DNA from: Patescibacteria group bacterium
GTDB taxonomy: Bacteria; Patescibacteriota; Patescibacteriia; UBA2591; UBA6264
Assembly (NCBI GenBank): GCA_018896315.1
Contig: JAHIMV010000059.1
Location: 1-6,863 of the forward strand
Length of the DNA: 6,863 bases
Direction of reading: 5' to 3'
A program made the position numbers and the translations under genes. Below, piece by piece: positions 1-5,169 of the stretch. The notes under the pieces were generated by a model. That model made no database searches, had not been told where the DNA came from, and saw only the letters and a program-made list of their open reading frames with translations. Within the stretch, counting starts at the first letter, position 1; each line of letters starts with the position of its first letter.

Positions 1-226
1 TGGACAAATATCAGAAAAAATATAATGAAGAAATGCCGATGTGGACGGCAGAAAGTTATATCACCAGCCAAGCCAGGAAAATCTTTTATTTTAATCAGCT
101 CTTCTTTTATCTTATCTGACGTTTGAACTTCTTTATTAATAATAGACGCCAAGAGTCTGATTGAATCATAACTTTCTGCCGTCCACATCGGCATTTCTTC
201 ATTATATTTTTTCTGATATTTGTCCA
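1..226. repeat. Inverted repeat at the window edge, probable fold-back chimera
   Basis: Bases 1-59 are the exact reverse complement of 168-226, separated by a 108-base spacer (60-167). Both arms are SBP coding sequence: the inner arm encodes residues DKYQKKY to TAESY in the correct frame, while the outer arm yields the implausible HRHFFIIFFLIFV run. The match starts exactly at base 1 and would presumably continue beyond it. At the junction the gene reads GD-ITF, a natural continuation for this family (the paralogue at 5170-6312 has GVITIT). The inverted arm begins with the same bases ATAACTTTC, which suggests template switching at a microhomology. It is most likely an artefact of assembly or whole-genome amplification; a real inversion is less likely. 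Confidence 0.85.
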
Positions 227-1091
227 AAGCCGACTGCAGTTCAGTATTTTGCGTGTCATAAGACACAATCGCCGTAGGATAAATAATTCCTTCCGCTAAA
301 TCTTCAAGGCCATCTATAAATGACTCTGTATCCGTTCCTAAATTACAAATAACAGGCTGGTCCAATCCCAATTCCCGGGCCTGCTTAATTAAATCTATTT
401 CATTTTGATATCGGCTAGCTAAAAGCAAAACTTCGGGCTTTTTTTCCCTAGCCTTAGTAAGAGAAGTGCGAAAATCGGAATCATCCCTGTTGTGCGATTC
501 CGTCAATAAAACCTCTCCCCCTTTGCTCTCAAACGCTTCCTTAAATCCTTCATAAAGTCCTTTCCCTGTCGGATTATTAAGATAAAGAGCAACAGCGGTT
601 TTATATTTGTCTCCGGCAAATTCCCCTAATTTTTTGCCCGCTTGAGTAGCATTACCCCTTAGATTAAAAACATAATCGCCGACTTGAGTTAAGTCGGGCG
701 TATGAGTAAAACCAATTAATATCACTTTATTTTCCTGAGCCAGTGGTGCCAAAGCGCTACAAACATCAGAAAGTTGGCACATTAAAATTTGAACTTTATC
801 AATATTAATCAACTTATGAGCAGCAGAAACTGCTTTTTCAGAATTTCCCTCTGAATCTTCATAAATAATTTTTATTAACTCTTTATTTTTATTTACTTCC
901 TCTAAAGCAAGTTCTATACCTTTTTGTGGCTTTTCGCCCCATTCAGCATTCTTCCCAGTTAAAGGCAAAATCGCCCCGATTTTAACAATTTCTTCTTCGG
1001 CAGATTGCTTTTTAGCAGTTGTGTACCAAATCCCACCAATTATAATAAAAATAATTACAACCCATAAAATTGTTTTTGTTGTTTTTTTCAT
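1..1091 (-). CDS. LivK-type ABC transporter substrate-binding protein, 3' end lost (SBP-4)
   Basis: The reading frame starts at ATG 1091-1089 and stays open to the window edge (363 codons), but only residues 1-344 are credible. The last 19 codons (ITFCRPHRHFF onward) are translated from an inverted copy of the gene itself. Residues about 8-24 form one hydrophobic anchor (TILWVVIIFIIIGGIWY) with no lipobox Cys, so the protein is probably membrane-tethered outside the cell. The type I periplasmic-binding fold follows: VKIGAILPLTG (37-46), IKIIYEDSEGN (73-83), AVSAAHKLI (87-95), and the pocket region LMCQLSDVCSALAPLA (103-118) with IGFTHTPDL (126-134). C105 and C111 sit in the first expected ligand loop, unlike the other paralogues. 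Paralogues have 373-380 residues, so roughly 28-36 are missing. It lies 27 nt after the relE-like gene and may be read from that promoter. The family binds branched-chain or other amino acids, amides or related solutes; the ligand here cannot be told. Confidence 0.87.
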   Translation of the reverse strand, partial: MKKTTKTILWVVIIFIIIGGIWYTTAKKQSAEEEIVKIGAILPLTGKNAEWGEKPQKGIELALEEVNKNKELIKIIYEDSEGNSEKAVSAAHKLINIDKVQILMCQLSDVCSALAPLAQENKVILIGFTHTPDLTQVGDYVFNLRGNATQAGKKLGEFAGDKYKTAVALYLNNPTGKGLYEGFKEAFESKGGEVLLTESHNRDDSDFRTSLTKAREKKPEVLLLASRYQNEIDLIKQARELGLDQPVICNLGTDTESFIDGLEDLAEGIIYPTAIVSYDTQNTELQSALDKYQKKYNEEMPMWTAESYDSIRLLASIINKEVQTSDKIKEELIKIKDFPGLAGDITFCRPHRHFFIIFFLIFV

Positions 1092-1118
1092 AGATTTTTG
1101 GGTTATTAAGCCAATTTT

Positions 1119-1391
1119 TTAAAACCTTAATTTATAAATCCAATCATGAGAACCAACAGTAAGAAAAGTGGCTTTATTCCTGCTCACAAAACGAAAAAAA
1201 ATCCTATACTTTTTGTCAATACGAAAACTCCATATCTGTTTGCCTTTCGGTTCCAATTTTTCGGTGTGAAGTGATGAGTAAAAAGGATTCCTCTTAAATA
1301 TTCTTTCCTGTCTTTCGGCCTTTTTTTGAATAGACTGAGGTAAATCTTTATAGCGATCTTGGAATTCTTGAGTGGTAAAAACCTCCATCAT
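1119..1391 (-). CDS. RelE/ParE-family toxin of a type II toxin-antitoxin pair
   Basis: This 90-residue basic protein has the RelE/ParE superfamily layout: an N-terminal helical pair (FTTQEFQDRYKDLPQSIQKK, 5-24, then RQERIFKRNP), followed by a beta-sheet with LHTEKLEPKGKQIWSFRI (41-58), DKKYRIFFRF (59-68) and FLTVGSHDWIYKL (76-88). R57, R63, H82 and Y86 lie where RelE/YafQ-like RNases carry functional residues, but a ParE-like gyrase poison cannot be excluded. The length is normal for the family. Two consecutive ATG codons open the gene and either could be used; the first lies 3 nt after the antitoxin stop, implying translational coupling. The 3' end is 27 nt from the next SBP, so the SBP is probably co-transcribed. 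The call of a TA toxin is firm; the cellular target is inference. Confidence 0.82.
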   Translation of the reverse strand: MMEVFTTQEFQDRYKDLPQSIQKKAERQERIFKRNPFYSSLHTEKLEPKGKQIWSFRIDKKYRIFFRFVSRNKATFLTVGSHDWIYKLRF

Positions 1392-1394
1392 AAA

Positions 1395-1601
1395 TTACTT
1401 TCTTAATTCTCTAAGAGATTTTATTTTTTTAATCCTTCCATTCTGGTAATCTTTCTCTGCTTTTCCTAAACTTTTTAAAAAATCAGAACTAAAAAAACCA
1501 AGACCAGCAGCCAATCGCTCAAATCTGTCAACATTCATCTCAACTAAAATCTTTTGCGGTCGCTTTAAACGAGATTTAATTGTAATATCAAGTGAAGCCA
1601 T
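1395..1601 (-). CDS. RelB-like antitoxin, partner of the RelE/ParE toxin
   Basis: This 68-residue protein precedes the toxin, the usual order for type II systems. Residues 1-30 (SLDITIKSRLKRPQKILVEMNV) look like a short beta/basic segment that may form the DNA-binding or dimer part. Residues 24-46 (VDRFERLAAGLGFFSSDFL) are helical, and the charged C-terminal stretch (KAEKDYQNGRIKKIKSLREL, 47-66) is typical of the intrinsically flexible toxin-neutralising tail. I recognise the general pattern from small antitoxins of uncultured bacteria but cannot name the exact family. Its ATG lies 6 nt downstream of a perfect TATAAT box, so it is probably translated from a leaderless transcript. Antitoxins of this kind usually repress their own promoter; no clear operator palindrome overlaps this one. 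Confidence 0.72.
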   Translation of the reverse strand: MASLDITIKSRLKRPQKILVEMNVDRFERLAAGLGFFSSDFLKSLGKAEKDYQNGRIKKIKSLRELRK

Positions 1602-1607
1602 ATTATT

Positions 1608-1635
1608 ATTATAAACTACAAAAATATTATGTCAA
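1608..1635 (-). promoter_or_regulatory. Consensus sigma70 promoter of the relB/relE-like operon, probably leaderless
   Basis: On the minus strand the -35 box TTGACA (1635-1630) is followed by a 16-nt AT-rich spacer and the -10 box TATAAT (1613-1608), 12 of 12 consensus bases. Only 6 nt (AATAAT) separate the -10 box from the antitoxin ATG at 1601, so transcription should start at or within a base of the A of ATG and the mRNA would have no 5' UTR. It probably also supplies transcripts to the toxin and the SBP downstream. Confidence 0.8.
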
Positions 1636-1681
1636 TATTTTAATCTTATATCTCTAATCTTAATCCTATCAATTTTAATCT

Positions 1682-1755
1682 TTACTCCTCATACGGCATT
1701 TATCCCGTTAGAAACCTTGGTTTTCTAATGGGACAAATTGGCCGTTTTTGACGAT
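1682..1755 (-). pseudogene. Out-of-frame remnant of the SBP C-terminal tail, interrupted by a hairpin
   Basis: Just after the TAA of the SBP at 1758, the minus strand reads IVKNGQFVP (1755-1729) in a frame shifted by two bases, then about 35 extra bases including a hairpin, then PYEE-stop (CCG TAT GAG GAG TAA, 1696-1682). The intact paralogue at 5170-6312 ends IKNGQFVPYVGE. So the tail was probably once coding here, was cut off by a frameshift, and was later split by a short insertion. The 16-base core AATTGGCCGTTTTTGA (1736-1751, plus strand) recurs at 4002-4017 and 5192-5207. Confidence 0.65.
1704..1732. repeat. Short imperfect palindrome (hairpin) in the intergenic tail remnant
   Basis: The plus strand reads CCCGTTAGAAACC, a TT loop, then GGTTTTCTAATGGG. 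The arms pair over 13 positions with one G-T wobble and one bulged T. It is absent from the equivalent position of the two other tail copies, so it looks like a small insertion rather than an ancestral element. Neither strand has a following T-run, so it is not a convincing intrinsic terminator, though it could stabilise the 3' end of the upstream SBP mRNA. Confidence 0.6.
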
Positions 1756-1757
1756 TG

Positions 1758-2885
1758 TTATTCTACTAAAATACCCTCGCCATTCTGAACCCTAAATACT
1801 TTTTCTACTCTTTCTGACAAGCCATTTACTCCAATTTTTATTTGACCACCAGCTCCTATTATATCAATAGAATAAAAGACATCTTTAATGCCTTCAGGCG
1901 TTATCTCCTCTACCTTCTCAATAGCACTTTTAATTGCCAACATCGCATCGTATCCAAAAGCAACCATAGGTAGGGCAGGCGCTTCTTCTCCATATTTCTC
2001 TCTATATTTCTTGTCAAGATCTCGTGATATTTCATTATCTTCCACATAGATGCTTGTGAAATATACTCCTTCTGCTGCCTCACCTGCTACCATAATTATG
2101 TCCGGTATCAAAGCATCACCAGATAGAATCTGGGCTTCTAATCCTAATTCTTTTGCTTGTTTTAAAAACATATCTGTGTTCATAGGAACAAGGGGCAGAT
2201 AAACAGCATCTGCGCCTTTAGATTTTATCTTACTGATAATAGTTCTAAAATCACTTTCTCCAACAGTCACTTTCTCTTCTAATAAAACTTTTCCTCCTAA
2301 CCCTTGGAATTCTTCTTTAAAAGCTGGAGCAATTACTTCTGACCATTCGTCTTGATGTAAAACAATAGCAACTTTTCTAAGATTCAACTCATTATAAGCA
2401 TAATTAGCCATTCTTTTTCCAGATAATTCAGTAGAAAATCCTGTGCTAAAAATATAATCTCCTTTTTCTAATTCGTTAGTGCTATCCCAAGCAACTATCA
2501 ATGGAATTTTATTCTGCTCAAAAATTGGCATTACAGCTTTAGCTCCATGAACAAACGGCATAATACCAATATCTATTTTATCTACATTAATTAATTTCTG
2601 GGAAGCTGTTACTGACTTTTTATTGTCATATTCATCGTTCTCAAAAACTACCTTAATTTGCCTACCTTTAATTCCTCCTATCTTGTTTACATCTTCTACT
2701 GCTATCTCAATTCCTTGTTGGATACTTATTCCAACTATAGCAACTTCGCCTGTTAATGGTAAAATTGCTCCAATCTTAACAACATCTTCTTCAACAGATT
2801 GCTCTTTGGTGGTTGTATACCAAATCCCACCGATGACGACAACGGCAATTACAATCCATAAAATTGTTCTTGTTGTTTTATTCAT
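1758..2885 (-). CDS. LivK-type ABC transporter substrate-binding protein (SBP-3)
   Basis: The protein has 375 residues. Residues 8-23 are a hydrophobic anchor (ILWIVIAVVVIGGIWY) without a lipobox Cys or a clear signal peptidase I site, so it is expected to stay tethered at the outer face of the membrane. The Peripla_BP_6/Leu-Ile-Val-binding fold follows: VKIGAILPLTGE (36-47), GIEIAVEDVNKIGGIKGRQI (58-77), VVFENDE (79-85), the pocket loop IMPFVHGAKAVMP (108-120), IVAWDSTNEL (130-139), the hinge segment KVAIVLHQDEWS (171-182), DFRTIISKIKSKGADAVYLP (212-231) and ALPMVAFGYDAML (304-316). Canonical relatives have a Ser/Thr-rich GxxSS loop and an SxAT motif. Here these are PFVHGA and AWDST, pointing to an unusual ligand. 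It has no cysteines. It starts 23 nt after the AbiEii-type gene, with no Shine-Dalgarno site but an ATAAATTA motif 12 nt before the ATG, and is probably read from that cassette. Confidence 0.92.
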   Translation of the reverse strand: MNKTTRTILWIVIAVVVIGGIWYTTTKEQSVEEDVVKIGAILPLTGEVAIVGISIQQGIEIAVEDVNKIGGIKGRQIKVVFENDEYDNKKSVTASQKLINVDKIDIGIMPFVHGAKAVMPIFEQNKIPLIVAWDSTNELEKGDYIFSTGFSTELSGKRMANYAYNELNLRKVAIVLHQDEWSEVIAPAFKEEFQGLGGKVLLEEKVTVGESDFRTIISKIKSKGADAVYLPLVPMNTDMFLKQAKELGLEAQILSGDALIPDIIMVAGEAAEGVYFTSIYVEDNEISRDLDKKYREKYGEEAPALPMVAFGYDAMLAIKSAIEKVEEITPEGIKDVFYSIDIIGAGGQIKIGVNGLSERVEKVFRVQNGEGILVE

Positions 2886-2908
2886 TGTTTTTTTATCTAA
2901 TTTATAAA

Positions 2909-3562
2909 TTATTTTTTATAAAATTTTAATGCCTGTTTTTTAATTTCACTCTCAAAAAAATTTTTCATATTTCCTAAATCAACGGGATTTTTAAAAAAAT
3001 TTACTTTTTTTATATCACTTTTATCAACATCATCAAAATAAGTTAATTGCGACAAAAATAATTTTTTAGAAAACATTTCTTGAAAAATCTTTTCAGCATT
3101 ATCAATAATTTGTTTTAAAGTATTTTTTTCACTTTTTAAAATATTATACAGGTCTAAATAATCACGCCAACTTCCACGACGATTTAACGCATAAGCTTTA
3201 GCACTGGCAATATCTAAAACTGACAAAAGTTGTGGTCCTTGTTTCACATTAACTAATTTATTCTTAAATTCAAAAGGGAAATATAAAAAAGTTATTTTAA
3301 TATTATCTTTGTTAAAAAAAGTAAATTCATCATTATTATTAATTGCTATTTTTTTAATTAAAAAATTTTTTCTTATTTTATTTAACAATGCGCGATTAAT
3401 TGATCGGTAACAAAAAAAATCAAAATCATAAGAAAAGCGATGATTTAATTGCAAAGCCAAAGCCGTACCGCCAGCTAAATATCCTTCCTTTTTAAAACTG
3501 TTTAAATTTTTAAAAATTTCTAATCTTTTTTTATCTAAAATTTGTAAATTATTTTCTGTCAT
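2909..3562 (-). CDS. AbiEii/AbiGii-type nucleotidyltransferase, toxin of a two-gene cassette
   Basis: This 217-residue protein has the hallmarks of the AbiEii nucleotidyltransferase toxins. YLAGGTALALQL (28-39) is the glycine-rich nucleotide-binding motif, and HRFSYDFDFF (41-50) contains the D46-x-D48 metal-binding pair. IKITFLYFPFE (88-98) fits the next beta-strand, and DIASAKAYALNRRG (117-130) with SWRDYLDLYNIL (131-142) holds the conserved Lys122 and the RG-x-x-RDYxDLY signature. All key residues are present, so it looks catalytically competent. It is shorter than classical AbiEii (about 300 residues), as is common for minimal versions. Relatives transfer nucleotides to tRNA or other targets and act in phage defence or as TA toxins. 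The start overlaps the upstream gene by 14 nt. The coding sequence is extremely AT-rich: 3301-3360 has 7 G/C in 60, against 22 in 60 at 541-600 in an SBP. This suggests separate acquisition. Confidence 0.88.
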   Translation of the reverse strand: MTENNLQILDKKRLEIFKNLNSFKKEGYLAGGTALALQLNHRFSYDFDFFCYRSINRALLNKIRKNFLIKKIAINNNDEFTFFNKDNIKITFLYFPFEFKNKLVNVKQGPQLLSVLDIASAKAYALNRRGSWRDYLDLYNILKSEKNTLKQIIDNAEKIFQEMFSKKLFLSQLTYFDDVDKSDIKKVNFFKNPVDLGNMKNFFESEIKKQALKFYKK

Positions 3563-3842
3563 AAATATTTTTTATATATTGTTTTTCATTTGATAGTTTT
3601 TTAATACCTAAAAATAGTTTGGACAAACCTAAAATTTTGGGTTCGTAAAGCCCTTTTCTTAATTTTATAAACTCTTTTTTAATTTCTGGTTTTGAATATA
3701 ATTTAAAAAGATATTCTGTTTGTCCCCAATCACCTAATGCCAAAGTTTGATGAACAATTAAATTCTTATTTTCTTCTAAATCTAAATTTTTAAAATTAGT
3801 AAACCAAAAAAGGTTTTTTAACGGTAAAAGTTTATCTTTCAT
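3549..3842 (-). CDS. DUF6922-like small protein, probable antitoxin partner of the AbiEii-type toxin
   Basis: This 97-residue protein shows the pattern I associate with DUF6922: LFWFTNFKNLDLEENKNLIV (11-30, the Leu-Phe-Trp then x-x-Leu-Asp motif), LALGDWGQTEYLFKLYS (34-50, with the Gly-Asp pair and the Leu-Phe-x-x-Tyr motif) and PEIKKEF (52-58). The usual ending in an FW motif is replaced by YEPKILGLSKLFLGI, so the assignment is by pattern memory only. Such proteins often sit directly upstream of AbiEii-type genes in uncultured bacteria; this one overlaps the toxin start by 14 nt, implying coupled translation. That placement supports an antitoxin or regulatory role, which is inference. The ATG is 6 nt after a TAAAAT box, predicting a leaderless mRNA. 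Base composition is as AT-rich as its partner. Confidence 0.68.
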   Translation of the reverse strand: MKDKLLPLKNLFWFTNFKNLDLEENKNLIVHQTLALGDWGQTEYLFKLYSKPEIKKEFIKLRKGLYEPKILGLSKLFLGIKKLSNEKQYIKNIYDRK

Positions 3843-3848
3843 AATTTA

Positions 3849-3877
3849 ATTTTACACCAAATTTTATTTAAAATCAA
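3849..3877 (-). promoter_or_regulatory. Promoter of the AbiEii cassette, partly inside the livF remnant, probably leaderless
   Basis: On the minus strand TTGATT (3877-3872) and TAAAAT (3854-3849) are separated by exactly 17 nt, and 6 nt (TAAATT) separate the -10 box from the ATG at 3842. This matches the geometry at the relB-like gene (1608-1635). The -35 box falls on the Ile-Asp-Phe codons of the livF remnant, so the cassette's promoter was assembled partly from transporter DNA. Confidence 0.62.
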
Positions 3878-3935
3878 TCCCGTGTAAAACCTCCATTCCA
3901 TTGTAGCCAGATTTTAAATTTTGAATTTTAAGCAT
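3864..3935 (-). pseudogene. livF: 5' remnant of livF, branched-chain amino acid ABC transporter ATPase
   Basis: From ATG 3935-3933 the minus strand reads 23 codons before TAA: MLKIQNLKSGY, then NGMEVLHGIDFK. This is the standard N terminus of LivF (family pattern ML-x-x-x-NL-x-x-x-YG-x-x-x-VLHG-V/I-x-x-x-V). It ends just before the EGE segment and Walker A (GPNGAGKS/T), so no nucleotide-binding site remains. It begins 47 nt after the tail remnant of the SBP at 4024-5145, the expected place for the next gene of a liv operon, and is followed at once by the promoter and genes of the AbiEii cassette. The simplest reading is that the cassette's arrival, or a linked deletion, removed the rest of livF. 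A weak extended -10 (TGATAGAAT) lies 6 nt before its ATG. No other part of livF is visible in the window. Confidence 0.75.
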
Positions 3936-3982
3936 AATATAATTCTATCACATTTATCAAAATAAAAAAATGTAGTTTAAAC

Positions 3983-4027
3983 TTATTCCTCGTACAGGAC
4001 AAATTGGCCGTTTTTGACGGTTTCTAC
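3983..4027 (-). pseudogene. Out-of-frame remnant of the SBP C-terminal tail
   Basis: Overlapping and following the TAG (4026-4024) of the SBP at 4024-5145, a shifted frame reads VETVKNGQFVLYEE-stop (4027-3983). The paralogue at 5170-6312 ends IETIKNGQFVPYVGE in frame. The shift relative to the stop codon is the same as in the SBP at 1758-2885, and bases 3997-4019 are identical to 1731-1753 (23 bp). A deletion of one base or insertion of two in a common ancestor would explain both; the tail has stayed readable here. Confidence 0.68.
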
Positions 4028-5145
4028 TCTATTACCTGCCAATTACCATTTTCATATTGATATAATTTTACACTTAACTGCAACACTCTATCCTTGAATC
4101 CATTACTTCCCAAAATGGTATTATAATCCTTAACATTTTTCAACGACTCTATTAAACAAGCACTCTCTCCAGGTTCACAGCTCTCCATTGCTTTACTTAT
4201 ATACATCACTTCCTCGTATCCTATTGCTCCATACGCTAAATCAATGAAACTTGCATTAGGATGTTCATTAGAATACTTTTCCGCAAAAACGGTTTCATCA
4301 ATATTTACATCAATAAAATCTATAGAAATCGTTTTTTCTAATAATTCCTTATTTGCGACCTCTTTTACTTTTGGGGTAATACACTCTGATGCAGTGGCAC
4401 AAGCCATTGATATATCATAACCTAACTCTGTTAATTGTTTAAACATATTAACAAATTCAAATTCAATCCCTATAGTTATCAACCTATCAACCTCGTCGTT
4501 CTTAGCTTTTCCGAAAATGGTTTTAAAATCTTTCTCTCCAAAAACGTACCAATATTCTTTAACGTCTGGTTCTATACTTTTAATACCCATTAAACATTCT
4601 TCATTGTAATCACTTTTTGAAAAAATCACTCCTAGTTTTTTATATTTTTTATTTCCTTTCAAATATCTAACTAACTTCTCACAGCCTGTCTCCGAATCAA
4701 AATTAGCTTTGAACGCATAGAGATTATCCTTTAACGCTGTTCTGGAATATGCTTCATAAATTAGAGGTTTTTTCGCTTCCCTCAACACAGGACTTATTGA
4801 ATTAGTAGGTAAAGCAAAGAGAGAAACATAAATATCAGGATTAATAGTATTAAGTAAAAAATTTACTGCACTCACACTTTTTTCGCCACTAAATTGGTTG
4901 TCTTCTGCGTATAACTTTAATTTATAGCCATTTATACCAGCTTTTTCGTTTATCTCTGAAATGGCAAGATCCATACCATTAACGAGTGGTTGGCCCATAT
5001 TAGCACCAGACACGCTTAATGGAACAATTGCGCCAATTTTAAAAACTTTTTCTTCTACTTGCTCTTTACTCACTCCATACCAAATTCCAGCAATTATAAT
5101 AACGGCAATAACAACCCACAAAATTATTTTCGCTGCTTTGTTCAT
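4024..5145 (-). CDS. LivK-type ABC transporter substrate-binding protein with six cysteines (SBP-2)
   Basis: The protein has 373 residues. Residues 7-23 are the membrane anchor (IILWVVIAVIIIAGIWY), with no lipobox. The binding fold shows FKIGAIVPLSVSGANMGQPL (35-54), GMDLAISEINEKAGINGYKL (57-76), LYAEDNQFSG (78-87), the pocket region VSLFALPTNSISPVL (107-121), IYEAYSRTAL (129-138), KLGVIFSKSDYN (170-181), DFKTIFGKAKNDEVDRLITI (206-225) and FIDLAYGAIGYEEV (300-313). It is the most diverged of the four: the pocket loop is LFALPTN, the SxAT site is EAYSRT, and it carries C155, C184, C249, C255, C323 and C330. C249/C255 and C323/C330 are closely spaced pairs that could form disulfides on the outer surface. 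The usual tail lies beyond the stop in another frame. It starts 24 nt after the preceding SBP stop, so the two are co-transcribed. No Shine-Dalgarno site is seen; ATAAATTA lies 13 nt before the ATG. Confidence 0.9.
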   Translation of the reverse strand: MNKAAKIILWVVIAVIIIAGIWYGVSKEQVEEKVFKIGAIVPLSVSGANMGQPLVNGMDLAISEINEKAGINGYKLKLYAEDNQFSGEKSVSAVNFLLNTINPDIYVSLFALPTNSISPVLREAKKPLIYEAYSRTALKDNLYAFKANFDSETGCEKLVRYLKGNKKYKKLGVIFSKSDYNEECLMGIKSIEPDVKEYWYVFGEKDFKTIFGKAKNDEVDRLITIGIEFEFVNMFKQLTELGYDISMACATASECITPKVKEVANKELLEKTISIDFIDVNIDETVFAEKYSNEHPNASFIDLAYGAIGYEEVMYISKAMESCEPGESACLIESLKNVKDYNTILGSNGFKDRVLQLSVKLYQYENGNWQVIE

Positions 5146-5169
5146 ATTTTTTTAAAATTAATTTATCAA

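Noticed and set aside
1..226. Inverted repeat as a terminal inverted repeat of a transposon or a phase-variation switch
   Set aside because: Both arms are internal SBP coding sequence, with no transposase or invertase and no target duplication visible. A fold-back artefact explains it better.
1636..1690. Repeated TAATCTT-like units upstream of the relB-like promoter as an operator or iteron array
   Set aside because: The units are irregular in spacing and sequence, lie upstream of the -35 box, and could arise by chance in such AT-rich DNA. They might act as an UP-like element, but I cannot support it.
1704..1732. Hairpin as a rho-independent terminator
   Set aside because: The stem is reasonable but neither strand has a T-run after it, and the G+C content of the stem is modest.
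2623..2907. 94-codon open frame on the plus strand
   Set aside because: It lies opposite the 5' end of the SBP at 1758-2885, and its residues are the antisense of the anchor region. A similar shadow appears opposite the next SBP, so it reflects shared minus-strand coding.
3864..3935. 23-codon frame as a functional leader peptide or attenuator
   Set aside because: Its sequence fits the LivF N terminus and there is no run of regulatory codons or alternative hairpins. A truncated gene is the simpler reading.
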